Source of the DNA: Pseudo-nitzschia pungens
Lineage: Eukaryota > Bacillariophyta > Bacillariophyceae > Bacillariales > Bacillariaceae
Direction of reading: 5' to 3'
NCBI GenBank assembly: GCA_037355855.1
Contig: CM074769.1
Span: 682,001 to 746,000, forward strand
Length of the DNA: 64,000 bases
The translations under genes were made by a program, and so were the position numbers. The stretch's first letter is position 1, and the number at the start of each line of letters is the position of its first letter. Of the stretch, positions 46,039 through 56,499 are shown piece by piece. The notes under the pieces were generated by a model. It ran no database searches and had not been told where the DNA came from. It was given only the letters and a program-made list of their open reading frames with translations.

Positions 46039-47835
46039 ATGGCGACGAAACGCTTCATGTATACGAATCGAGCGATACATCTACTCCTGCTGCAATTTCA
46101 TGTGACGGTATTCTTGCTCATCTCGGATCAACATCGTTACCAAGCCTTTGCCTTCCCAGTGAGTTCTCTGGCAACACGAGTTTCTAGTTGTACGGGAAGT
46201 TTGGTCGGCAGAGGGCCGCGAGGACAATGGCACGCCACCCCATCAACGGCAGAGTACGATCCAGGATTACAGAGGTCTTATAATGGGACTGACGGTTTTT
46301 CGTTGCCTCCTCTATCAGATCGAAATATTGAACTCCAAACGACGGAGGCGTTGGTCTACGATCCCAAAAAAGATCTTTTTGTAAGAGCTTCTTCCTCGCA
46401 AGGTCTTGCCGCACTGTATTCCGTCGATTCTACCTCGGAAAGAGTGTCTACGCGACTTCGGCGGGGGATCAAGCACACCTTTTTGCCAGAGGGCGTGAAC
46501 AGATCGTATTTCCATTTCATGCGATGGCGAATCATACAACGATTCATAAACTCCAATCTGCATGTATTAGGGACACAGTCTCTCATCATGGGACTCGGCA
46601 TCAAGTCTGCAAAATCGTTGGGAGTCTCCGCTGCCCTGACATGGGTATTGAAGGATGCACTCGGAAAGCTCACTCGACTTGTCTGGGCTTCTCGAATGGG
46701 CCGACGCTTTGATTCGGATGCGAAACGATGGCGATTTCGGGCATCTCTGGTCTATGCCCTGGGAAACTATCTCGAAATTGTGACGTACATCAACCCCGGC
46801 TTGTTCTTGCTGTGGGCTACCATTGCGAATTCTTGCAAGCAAGTCGCGATGCTGACGAGCAGCGCCACGCGGACATCGTTGTACAATTCGTTTCGCGATG
46901 GCAAACGAGAGAACATCGCCGACATCACGGCCAAGGGCGAGGCTCAAATTGCCATTGTGGACCTGATCGGAATCGCCGTTGGCGTGTCTCTGTCGAAATT
47001 TATCGGGACCTCCGTCAAGAGTGTTCTGAGCACGTATTTCATTCTGCAAATACTGGAGATTTTTTGTCTCTACCGGCAGATCCGAGGAGTAGAATACACC
47101 GTTATGAACTTCGAGCGCATGACCAAAGTGATTGGATCCTTTCTCGATGGCATCGATGGCACCGGTCAAATAAAAATCGACACCAATTCCACTACTGGTG
47201 CCGTCAATGGCGCCGTCAATGGTGCCGTCAATGGTATCAATCGCATCAATGCTGCTACGAGAAGCAACAACACTAACACAATTCCAACTCCCAGGGATGT
47301 TGCATTTAAAGAACGCATCTTTCTACCTCCGGAACACTTGAGGAGGCGCACTCTGGCGTTTGGATCCCTGGGCAGAGCCAAACTCAATCCAGAAGAATTG
47401 TCCAAGCTCATAGAGCTCTTTGGCAACGAGAGATATATGCTTGTTGTTGGCGAAAACACGAAAAATGACAATCGAAGGCGCGGCGTATTCCAAAATACCA
47501 GCGAGGAAGAAAAAATACAGATGGGTTGTCACATCGTGTTGCACGAAGAGGCGTCAAACTTGGATATTGTGAAGAGCACATTGGCACTGTTGACGCTGAG
47601 AAGAAAGCTGCTCGAAGCAAGTAAATCCGGTACCATTGTGTCTCCGAGATCGAGTGATTGTTGGGAATTGCTGGAAGAAGTTCGCCACACTACGGACAGA
47701 TTCTTTCCGTCGTTATTGAAGCAGCTTTCCGTCCAGGGATGGTCATCTCCAAATCGTTCCATGTTTGGACGGGTGTCGCGAAGAGCATCATGGCCCCTCG
47801 GACGCAAAAGAAAATCGACTCCTCCCAGATCATGA
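46039..47835 (+). CDS. RUS family (DUF647) protein, probably plastid-targeted
   Basis: 598 residues, single exon. ROOT UVB SENSITIVE family membrane proteins; plant members act in UV-B/vitamin B6 and auxin-related phenotypes, biochemistry unclear. Seen: signal anchor (HLLLLQFHVTVFLLISD) followed by QAFAFPVSS, an ASAFAP-like plastid cleavage motif. The DUF647 core is LPEGVNRSYFHFMRWRIIQ, SAALTWVLKDALGKLTRLVW, SDAKRWRFRASLVYALGNYL, TRTSLYNSFRDGKRENIADI and AKGEAQIAIVDLIGIAVGVS. A small 12-bp tandem repeat (47197-47232, Gly-Ala-Val-Asn three times) sits in a linker. Start ATG 46039 fits the signal position. Confidence 0.92.
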   Translation: MATKRFMYTNRAIHLLLLQFHVTVFLLISDQHRYQAFAFPVSSLATRVSSCTGSLVGRGPRGQWHATPSTAEYDPGLQRSYNGTDGFSLPPLSDRNIELQTTEALVYDPKKDLFVRASSSQGLAALYSVDSTSERVSTRLRRGIKHTFLPEGVNRSYFHFMRWRIIQRFINSNLHVLGTQSLIMGLGIKSAKSLGVSAALTWVLKDALGKLTRLVWASRMGRRFDSDAKRWRFRASLVYALGNYLEIVTYINPGLFLLWATIANSCKQVAMLTSSATRTSLYNSFRDGKRENIADITAKGEAQIAIVDLIGIAVGVSLSKFIGTSVKSVLSTYFILQILEIFCLYRQIRGVEYTVMNFERMTKVIGSFLDGIDGTGQIKIDTNSTTGAVNGAVNGAVNGINRINAATRSNNTNTIPTPRDVAFKERIFLPPEHLRRRTLAFGSLGRAKLNPEELSKLIELFGNERYMLVVGENTKNDNRRRGVFQNTSEEEKIQMGCHIVLHEEASNLDIVKSTLALLTLRRKLLEASKSGTIVSPRSSDCWELLEEVRHTTDRFFPSLLKQLSVQGWSSPNRSMFGRVSRRASWPLGRKRKSTPPRS

Positions 47836-47965
47836 CACCCAAGCTCACGGTGACTTTGGAAGTCGATTGCTCAATGCTAACAGCTCAATGCTAACATACA
47901 TACTAGAATGAATCATTAGAATTTTTGATATGCAATCTCTCGCATGATGGAACGAGACAAAGCTA

Positions 47966-48853
47966 CTATTGCTCTATTGAGAAATTGTCTTGTAGCATGT
48001 GGTGAAGGCTTTCCGATACCACTACACGCGATGAACTGGACGCCTCGAGCACAAAGGATGTGACATCTTGCAAAAGGGCGAACGGAAGAGCTCCGCCCCC
48101 GGCTTTGTAAAGAGCGCAAATCATTGGCTCTCTTCGTTTTTTAGATGTTGGCGATCGATCCCCTCGGTCCAAGACAACATGTACCTTGGAAAACGCACAG
48201 ATTTCTTCTTCCCCGGTTGCGTCGACAATCATAACGGGGGTCTTTTTGTGCTTGAGCAACGACACGGTTACAATTATGGGCGCATTTTCGACGCCCGGGA
48301 TTTTTTTCGCCGCCTTTATATCCGAGTCCACTTGGACGGTAGGCTTGCTTCCCCCGCCTTCGTTTGCCGGCACCACGGTTATTCTCGGCAGCAACGTCTG
48401 CTGCAAAGCGGAATGTATTCCGTGACTGCAAGCGTCGATCAGACTTCCCCCCTTGGAGGTGATGACGAACAAATCGATGTTTAGTTTCCAGACAAAATGC
48501 CCCGGGGCGATGCACAGCTGCCTCTTGTCGACCAAATGGGGGACGAGCAAGTTCGACAGCGTCGATTCCAGGTCGTCGTCTCGACTGTTGGTTCCCTGCA
48601 TGTAATCGACGTGGACTTCAACGGCCCCCTCCGCCGGAGCGGAACTTGCCGGGACCACCAGCTCCGCCTTGATCGATACCAAAACGTGCGTCTCTTTCGT
48701 GGCCAAAAATATTCTCGCGGACCCGTACGACAGAGCGAAATCTCCCACCACCGAGGAATACAGCCGAAAGTCCCTGCGGGATCTTCCGTCGGCGCGACAA
48801 TCATCCCGACAGCCATCGATGATAAATTTTGACTCCGAGCTGGAAATTCCCAT
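47966..48853 (-). CDS. RRP42: RRP42, exosome RNase PH-type ring subunit
   Basis: Non-catalytic subunit (EXOSC7 in animals) of the six-member RNase PH-like ring of the RNA exosome, nucleus and cytoplasm. Seen: SSSESKFIIDGCRDDCRADG then SRRDFRLYSSVVG, the RRP42 N-terminal signature; ARIFLATKETHVLVSIKAEL; LVDKRQLCIAPGHFVWKL; SLIDACSHGIHSAL; a DATGEEE segment near the end. Start ATG 48853 (MGISSSES) gives the usual spacing before the signature; an in-frame codon 12 residues upstream has no support. About 295 residues, close to family size. Stop is 130 bp from the convergent RUS stop. Confidence 0.93.
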   Translation of the reverse strand: MGISSSESKFIIDGCRDDCRADGRSRRDFRLYSSVVGDFALSYGSARIFLATKETHVLVSIKAELVVPASSAPAEGAVEVHVDYMQGTNSRDDDLESTLSNLLVPHLVDKRQLCIAPGHFVWKLNIDLFVITSKGGSLIDACSHGIHSALQQTLLPRITVVPANEGGGSKPTVQVDSDIKAAKKIPGVENAPIIVTVSLLKHKKTPVMIVDATGEEEICAFSKVHVVLDRGDRSPTSKKRREPMICALYKAGGGALPFALLQDVTSFVLEASSSSRVVVSESLHHMLQDNFSIEQ

Positions 48854-50245
48854 CTTTGCTGCTAGTGTAGTTCCAACCAAATAGACCACGAATCTTCCTC
48901 TCGGCTGCTTCCTTTTTGTTGCGTGTTGTAAGATTTGAACCCGATGGCCGTTATCGTCAACCCTCGAATGCGGCGCTCAGCATTACCGTATTCCCTCGTT
49001 CGAACGTCGAACATCGAACGAAAAAGCGATCAGATTTTGTCTTGGCACTGCGCTCGACGACGACTCATTCTTGACTGGACTTCAAAATCTGTAGGTCTGG
49101 CCGCCGTCTCTCCAAACCTTTCCCCATCTCTTGCCTGCACTGCTCTCATGATAAAAGTGTTGCCATCCTCACAAAAGTAGACCAAATACGATTACTCTTC
49201 TAGATTCTGACTTGGCCAACAAAGTATTGATGAGTTTGTTTCCTTGATCCCAGTAGCTAAGTTACTTTCACACTGTCAATATGCTCTAAAATTGGTGTGC
49301 CTCATCTTTGCATGCTGCATACTACACAACAACAACAGCAACGACGCTCGTCATTTTGTTGTTGTTGTTCCTCTCTGCTAGTAGTAGAGTAGCTAGTACT
49401 AGTAGCAATAGAACTATGAAAAAGAAGTTACTCCAGCAATTTCCTCGCTCTGAAATCTTCTCAGTGCGTTTCGAATTGAAGCGGCGTCGACATTGTATTG
49501 TTGTTACGCGGATTCTTATTCATACTACTAGGTGTACATCTTCGATCGAAATGAAAGGGATGAGGAACATTGTCGAAATTTCCCAAGATTGGATTCCCAC
49601 CATGAAGAAGATGCATGATAAATCTTCCTCCAATCTTGATCTCTGGATTCATTCTGACACGCTAACATTTAGTACCTCAAGGCCGAACGAGAATTGGCTA
49701 CTACTAGTAGAACGGTAATCCCAAACCTAGTAGCTGGGTACAACGTAGAAGTACCTTCGAGTGCTTGTTGCATCTTGGCAGCCGTGGAACCGTCCCGCAA
49801 CGAATGTGCCACTGCCGGAGGCAACGAGCGAGCTTCGAATTTCTACCGCATCACGCTTTTGAAAGTGACAATCGCAACCGACAGCAATCGAACGATTCCA
49901 TTCCGCACAGTTTTACCGAAACGTTTTTAATTTTAAAAAGAAAAATTGGACTTTTTACAATATCCTTTTACGGTTCGGAGCCAAGGGAGGTTGGATTCCG
50001 AGCAGCGAGTGCGCCATGAATCGTCGCGCTACCGCGCTGTTTGTTCTATCGATCGAAACGAAGCGAACCGTTGTTTCGTCCCGTCCGGTTTCGCGGGTTC
50101 CCGTCGCTTCCCCGGAGTTAGTTGGGTATCGCTCCCCCGGAGAGGATTCATTCGTTCCGCATCCGCGCCCGAGAGAGAGATCCACAGGCTGGTGCGCCCG
50201 CGCGCAACGGATGGCACCCGCTCGGCTGGGGTGCGATTGATTCCT
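48854..50245. other. Intergenic
   Basis: 1.4 kb upstream of RRP42 and downstream of MCM4. It holds GTTGTTGTT and ACTAGTAGTA repeats at about 49350-49410 and again near 49700-49735. The frame 49308-49718 arises from these repeats. Confidence 0.5.
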
Positions 50246-53178
50246 TCAGATTCCCGTCCGCACAAAGACGGATTGGTTCCGCTCGCTGAACTGGACCATC
50301 CCGTCCGCCTCCAGCCGCTTCAGGGCGCTCGCCACCTCGTCCTGCGCCACGGGGGTGTTGGAGATCTCCGACAGCTGCCGCGCCACGTCCCGGACCGCCA
50401 ACCGGTTGCCCCTGCGCTCCGCCAGAAACTCCCTGAGTCCGAGGTAGAGGGATTCCCCCAGTTCCCGCTCCACCTCGGTCCTCCCCGTGTTGATCATGTC
50501 CATGTCGATGCGCCCGGTCCGGGGGTCCGTCGCGGCGGTCTGGGTGGCCACCCTCAGCAACCGGACGGCCTCCCTGGCGTCGGCCCGGGAGACCTCTTTC
50601 GAGTACCGCATCTTGGCGAGGGCCTCGCTGGTCCGGATGAGCGACTCGAGCTGCCGGGGCGTCGCGGAGATGGTTCGGGTCCCGTTGTTCCCGGCGCCGC
50701 CGCTCCCGGGGGGGTTCCGGAGTTCCAGGTAGCTCTCGAGGAGCTCGTCCGAGGCCTCGTCGGTGAGCAGCGGGTGGATGTTCTCCCGGGCGTAGTCGAT
50801 GTAGTCCCGGAGGAGCTCCGTGTCCATGGGGGGTTTCACCGCGTTGGGCTGGTCGTAGTACAGGCCCACCAGGTGCTGCGCCAGCTTGCGGTCCGTGTCG
50901 GCGTTGGGCGCGTCGAGGATGAGGTAGATGAGGTCGAACCGGCTGAGGAGCGTCGGGGGCAGCCGGATGTTTTCGACGACGCTGAGGTTCGGATTGTACC
51001 GGGACTCGACCGGGTTGGCGGAGGCCAGGATGGACGTCCGCGCGTTGAGGCTGGAGATGATCCCCGCCTTGGCGATGGAGACCGTCTGCTGCTCCATGGC
51101 CTCGTGGAGGATCGACCGGGTGGCGTCCGACATCTTGTCGAACTCGTCGATGCAGCAGATGCCCCTGTCGGACAGGACGAGGGCCCCGCTCTCCAGGACC
51201 AGGTCGCGGGTCTCCGGATCGCGGACCACCGACGCCGTGAGACCGACGGCCGAGCTGCCCTTTCCGGACGTGTAGATGCCCCGCGAGCTGAGTTTGTGCA
51301 CGTAGCTCAGCAGCTGCGACTTGGAGGTCCCGGGATCTCCGCAGAGCAGGATGTTGATGTCCCCGCGCTTGTTCAGCTTGGTGTCGCTCGCGTCCCCGTC
51401 GTCGTTGTCGTTGTCGTTGTCGTTTTCGTTTTCGTTGTCGTTTTCGTCGTCGTCGTCGGACCACTGGTCATCGTCGCCGCCGCCATGGGTGGTCCTCCGC
51501 TTTCGTTTCGCGACGCGGCGGTGGTTCCCCCCGAACATCATGCACAGGACGCCCTTCTTGACGTTGTCCAGTTCCCAGATGGAGGGAGCGAGCGACCGCG
51601 TCAGAATCTCGTAAATGTCGGGTTGCTTCGAGAGCGCCACCAGTTCCGAGGCCCGCTCCTTGGTCAGCTTGGTGACGCCCTTTTTGGATTTGCTGCCATT
51701 ACTATTGCCTACTGCCACCATTGCCACCGCTCTTGCCCTCCATGCCGGTAATGGTCCGAAAGTGGATCACGTCCACGTACGTCTTGTAGATGGACCGGAG
51801 CTTGGTGACCTTGGGGTTGATCCGGACCGGCTGCGCCCTGAGGATCCCCGTCACCTCCACCCTGTCCCCCGGCTGGATCGCGTCCACCAGGTCGTCGAAG
51901 CAAAAGGTCACCACCGACGCCGGCGTCTGCCCCGCCGGGACCTGGTCGGGCGTCTCCTGGAGCCGGACCAGCTGCTTGTCGGAAAAGACGCACCGGTTGT
52001 GCAGGAGCGAATACGAGTCCCGGGTGTTGCAGGCCGGGCACCGCTTGGGTTCCTCGATGGTCCCCCGGTCGATCGAGACCGAGTGGTCGTGGCCGCAGAC
52101 GCAGCAGGAAAAGTGGGCGACCTTGAGGTCGGGAATGATCGGGCTGCACCGGACGATCATCCCCTTGATGGCCACGAGGGTGTCCATGGCGATGGGATCG
52201 AGGCAGCGGAGGTTGGCCACCTCCCGGAGGTTGAAGGGACGGACCTGGATGGGGGGAAGATCTCGGAGCATCGCTTCCGGATCCCCGGCGTCGTCCTCCT
52301 CGTTGTTGCTGTTGCCGGAGGCCCGCCGAGCGAGGCGCTCCAGTTCCCGCTTGAGGACAATGTCCATGAGCGGGATAATGTCCGAGGGATAGTGGACGAG
52401 CTGGTGGTAGAGCCGCTGGCAGTCCTCGCTGTGAAAGTAGAGGTGCATCGCGTCGATGTCCAGGCTTCCCGGATCGGTCCGGTGCGCGAGGCTTTCCAGC
52501 CTGGACAGGTACAGGGGCCGGGCGGTCGCATCGTCGCCGTCGTCTGTCCGAATCGCCGTCGCTGTCGCTGTCGCTGTCGATGCTTCGTTCGGATCGAAGG
52601 TTGGTAAAGTTGCGCAAAAAGTCCCGAAAGGTCTCGGCGGCCAGCGCGACGTCAATGTCGGTTCCCCGGGGCGTGGTGAAAATGTTTTGGGTGTCCAGGA
52701 AATCGTCGTCGTCGTCGTCCTCCTCGTCGTCGTCGTTATTGTTGTTGTTGTCATTGTTATCATTATTATCGTTGTTGTTGCTGTTGTTGTTGCCATTACC
52801 TCTTCGTCCCATATCTTCATCGTCGCTATCGTCGCTATCGTCATTATCGTTATCAATGTTGCCGTTGTCATCGTTGCCGTACTCGTCGAATCGGAGATTT
52901 GTCCTCCTCCCGCGCTGCTGCTGCTGCTGCCGGTGGCTTCCTCCTCTTCTTCCCGATCCCGTGCCATCGGGAGACATGGGAGTCATGGGGGTTTCGGGCG
53001 TGCCCGGAGTCGCCGGCGTGGCTCCCATTCCTCCGTCGTCGGGATACGCGTGATCGTCAGCGTGAGCGTGAGCGTCAATGTCCATGGGAGTGGGCGGAAT
53101 GGCCTCGTCGTCGGATCGGCCGGGAGTCGACGGGGCGGGGGACACCGGGGGAGAGCTTCGGTCGTCGTCGCTGTTCAT
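50246..53178 (-). CDS. MCM4: MCM4, replicative helicase subunit
   Basis: AAA+ subunit of the MCM2-7 helicase. Seen: a disordered N-terminus of about 200 residues with poly-Asn/Asp; OB/zinc domain (LREVANLRCLDPIAMDTLV, CCVCG...CPAC zinc ligands, HNRCVFSDKQLVRLQE); IYEILTRSLAPSIWELDNVK; Walker A GDPGTSKSQLL; Walker B CIDEFDKM; arginine finger SRFDLIYLILD; C-terminal winged helix (EVASALKRLEADGMVQF). QETPDQVPAGQTP and DVIHFR support MCM4 over other MCMs. Two +1 breaks: about 52545-52600 in an AGCGAC repeat, and about 51680-51710 (CAATAGTAATGG) in a Gly/Ser linker between the OB and AAA+ parts. With both skipped, exactly 977 codons. No intron needed. Confidence 0.95.
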
Positions 53179-54569
53179 GGTGCGCTGCTCTGTACCGGTA
53201 CTATTCTACAACAAAGATGGTGGTGGTGATAGTATTTACTAGGAGGGGAGGTTCTGTGTTGTGTTGTGGTTTGTCGCTGCAAAAGCTCGCAATGAATTAG
53301 TAATTGATTGGGGGAAATCAGTGCGATCGGTTCGTTACAAGGGGGGTCTTGATTCTTGATGCAAGGGTTCCTGGTTTCGATATTGATTGATCCTTCCAGC
53401 AGTTATCGCAACTATCGGATCGGATGGTAAGGCCTTACGGTATGAAGATGAAGCGAAAGTGCGCTTTTATGCTCTACCGGTATGCATCACCTTCGAGTAA
53501 GGTAATGCAAAAAATGCTTTTGTGCAAGTTCCCTGCAATAGTAAGGTTACTGGTAAGGTTACCGCAATAGAAACGACGGCATAGTGTCATTCCTACTTCT
53601 GTTACTTGAAACTTGTACCAGGTAAAATTGCTTCGTATGTTTTTCGACGATCATTGTTGATGGTGCGGAATGAAGGAAGGCAAGGGATCAAAAGTTTTGG
53701 CGCGCTCTGACTCTCGAATCATAGTAGTACGAAGTAATACAGTAGAGCGGAAGCGCGCCAAAATCGCCATCATCCATTGCACAAATATCACATCCATTTT
53801 TGGTTGCACATACAAGTACATTAACCCTACCGTAAGCTTAAAAGATTACTCATACCTGGTAAGTTACCACTGGTACGTGCACATATTATGAACATCTACG
53901 CAAAGTACATACCTCCATCGAATCGTAAGGTTTACGCCATCGGTTTCAGCAGTTGGTATTGGACCAAGTTCTTTGCTGTTTTCCTTTTTCTACTGTAGTA
54001 AGGTTAAACCTTACTGAAGTATTACCGTAAGGTTTTACAATACATAACCTTAACCTTACTTCGTGCTGCTTCGTAGTATTTTGAAAAGTACGAAGTAATT
54101 AGTACGGTAGTGATCATGCTGCGAAGCCAAGCCATGATGCCAATCAGTAGAAGGAATACCGGTACCGTAGGAGAGCAGGAACTCCTGTGACGCTCTCTTC
54201 CTTTCAAACGGTGAAGCCAAGCCATGATGCCAATCACACAGGGAATAGTACTAGCACCAGTAGGAGAGCAGGACGAGGAACTGCTGTGATGCTCTCTCTC
54301 TGTCTTTCATATGCGGTGTAGCGGTGAGCAACTCCTACTAGACTACTAGTATTACTCCTCCCCGCACAGAGACAATAATAGTACTACTACGTGCGTGTAG
54401 TATAGGTGTTCTCACTCCAACAACAACTCCGTGCTCTCCACTAGACATACCGTACAACAAGGTGCAGTGCGTGAGGTAGGTCGCAATAGTACTAGTAGTA
54501 CTACTACTACTATTGGTCTTCTTCTCAATCGGAAGATGTTTCGAATCACAAAAGCATTCGTGCAATTAT

Positions 54570-54604
<35 letters not shown>

Positions 54605-54813
54605 GTATGTATATATGTAGTATGCTGTGCTATACAATGTTATCCTACAGGAAAAGAGTCGAACGATGAATGATCGGGGACCAAACCACTTCTTGACCAA
54701 ACCGCCACTCGGGTTGCGATCCAGCGGTGACGAGTTCGGTCGATCCGCAGGTCGTTCCGGCATCATCGTCGTTCGCATCAATCCATCGATCGATCGATCC
54801 ACCGATCGATCGA
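53179..54813. other. Intergenic rich in TAAGGTTA palindromes and ACTAGT repeats
   Basis: 1.6 kb. GTAAGGTTA / TAACCTTAC motifs are dense at 53425-53575, 53820-53935 and 53995-54062. Two 30-bp direct copies of AAGCCAAGCCATGATGCCAA lie at about 54124 and 54211. ACTAGT clusters follow at 54330-54510. No gene supported. Confidence 0.6.
54571..54616. repeat. CT and GTAT microsatellites
   Basis: Fifteen CT dinucleotides (54571-54600) followed by GTATGTATGTATATATG. A separate ATCG/GATC microsatellite lies at 54781-54822 just past the oxidoreductase stop. Confidence 0.95.
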
Positions 54814-56499
54814 TCAATCCACGATCCCGTGCTTCCGCAGGAGCCCGAACGTTCGGTCCAGTTTCGCCTCGAGGACGCTCGGATCGCTGCCCGCCATGTG
54901 GAACAGCCGGTTCGACACGACCCACTCCCGGAGCTCCGGGCGCTCCAGCCACCGCCGGAGGTTGCGCGCCCGCTGGACGAACGGGTGGTCCGAGGTCGGT
55001 GCTCCGAGAACGTCCCCGCCCGAGACCGGTTTCGACGCCGAAACCGGTTCCGGCGCCGGGGTCTCGGCCAGGGCGTTGCGCTCGGCGTCCGACAAACCCT
55101 CCAGAGCCTCGAGCCTCCCGAGGACGGAACCGACGAAGCAGTACCCCGGCGTGCCGTACACGTCCCGGACGACGATGCGCTTGCCCCCGAAGATGGGAGG
55201 CGGCGAGGCGTCGCTCTTGGAGCAGTGAAAGGCGCCCGCCGAACAGTGGACGAAGAGGGTGTCTTCGAGGGGAAACGGGAGGTCAGAGGTCGATCCGTCG
55301 GAGAGGACCAGGGTTCCCTCGTCGGTGATCTCGGAGACCCGCCGGCCCCGGATCGCGCTCGGGAGGACGGTCCGGAGCGTCTCCAGCTCGTCCAGGGACA
55401 GGGTGGCGTCCTTGAACTTGGTGGGGACCACCGAGGGATCCAGCCGGTACACGTGACCGGCTCGTTCCCACTCGAGAAATCCGCGCTGGAAAAACTCCGC
55501 GTCTTGCTCGTCGATCTCGTCTTTTTTCTCCTCACCCCGCTCCTCTCCTTCTTCTTCCTCCTCCTTCTTCTGCTTCGACTTGGTTTCGTCGAGGAGCGTC
55601 GCCGACGTGTGCAGGAGATCGATGCAGTTGCCAATGTTTTCTCGGGCCGTGATCCATGCATCGTTCGGGACTACCCACAGCAGGTCCTCCGGAGCTACTC
55701 CTTTTTCGGTCAAGAGGTAGTACACCCCGTCCATTCCCGTCTTGCCGCCCCCGATCACCACAAAGTGCTTTGGTTCGCCGGGGACTTCGGTCGTGGTTGA
55801 GGTTCCTGCTGCTGCTGCTGCTGCTTCGGCATCGTGCTTGTCGTTTTCGTTGTCGTTTTCGTTGTCGTCGTCGTCGGCGTCATCCCCAACGAGGTAGTTG
55901 ATGGGAACCATCGCCACCTTTTCGGGATTGTAGGCAAACTTGGGCGGGGTCGACACGGGGAGATCGGGCTCGAGGTTGCGGGCGTCCACCAGGCGCTTGC
56001 GGACGCGAATGGTGCGGGTCTCTCCCGTGGTGTCGTCGGTCAGCGTGTAGTCCCGCCTGTCCGGATTTCGGTCCTCGTGGAGCTGCGCCAGATCCAGCGT
56101 CGTGTTTCCCAGGAACTCAAAGTCGTGCTCCCATTCGAGGTCGGTCCGGACGTCGGCGTAGTAGTTGAGAATCTCGGAACGATCCGCCCGGTGGTCGCTG
56201 GTGCCGCTGCCGCTGCCGTCGGCGCTCTCGTCGGTTTCCGGCTCGAGCTTTCTCGATTCGACGCCGTACCCACTGGAGGGCTGGTGCAGCTGGACAAAGT
56301 CGTAGCTGTCGTGCCACTGTCCACCGGGAGCGTCGTGCTTGTCGACCATGACGACGCGGAGATTTCGGTCAGCGGAATGGGCGAGGAGCGTGTCCACAAA
56401 GGCCATTCCGCAGGCGCCACCTCCGACGACGAGGTAGTCGCATTCCTCGTCCGGCGCGGTGCTCTTGCTAGCAGTAGAACTGGAGTTGATGTCCGCCAT
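54814..56499 (-). CDS. FAD/NAD(P)-dependent oxidoreductase (flavoprotein monooxygenase-like)
   Basis: About 561 residues from ATG 56499 (MADINSSS). The frame is open 59 residues further upstream, but the shorter start puts the dinucleotide fold near the N-terminus. Seen: FAD Rossmann motif DYLVVGGGACGMAFVDTLL followed by MVDKHDAPGGQWHDSYDFV (the PGG-W pattern of flavin monooxygenases), and a second nucleotide fold KHFVVIGGGKTGMDGVYYLL. No FMO-identifying FxGxxxHxxxY motif was found, so class and substrate are open. Two Asp/Glu/Lys-rich linkers (around 55550 and 55870) are likely disordered loops. No targeting signal in the short form. Confidence 0.8.
   Translation of the reverse strand: MADINSSSTASKSTAPDEECDYLVVGGGACGMAFVDTLLAHSADRNLRVVMVDKHDAPGGQWHDSYDFVQLHQPSSGYGVESRKLEPETDESADGSGSGTSDHRADRSEILNYYADVRTDLEWEHDFEFLGNTTLDLAQLHEDRNPDRRDYTLTDDTTGETRTIRVRKRLVDARNLEPDLPVSTPPKFAYNPEKVAMVPINYLVGDDADDDDNENDNENDKHDAEAAAAAAGTSTTTEVPGEPKHFVVIGGGKTGMDGVYYLLTEKGVAPEDLLWVVPNDAWITARENIGNCIDLLHTSATLLDETKSKQKKEEEEEGEERGEEKKDEIDEQDAEFFQRGFLEWERAGHVYRLDPSVVPTKFKDATLSLDELETLRTVLPSAIRGRRVSEITDEGTLVLSDGSTSDLPFPLEDTLFVHCSAGAFHCSKSDASPPPIFGGKRIVVRDVYGTPGYCFVGSVLGRLEALEGLSDAERNALAETPAPEPVSASKPVSGGDVLGAPTSDHPFVQRARNLRRWLERPELREWVVSNRLFHMAGSDPSVLEAKLDRTFGLLRKHGIVD

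Noticed and set aside
49946..51751. 601-codon + frame over MCM4
   Set aside because: Shadow of the GC-rich MCM4 gene; Walker motifs lie on the - strand.
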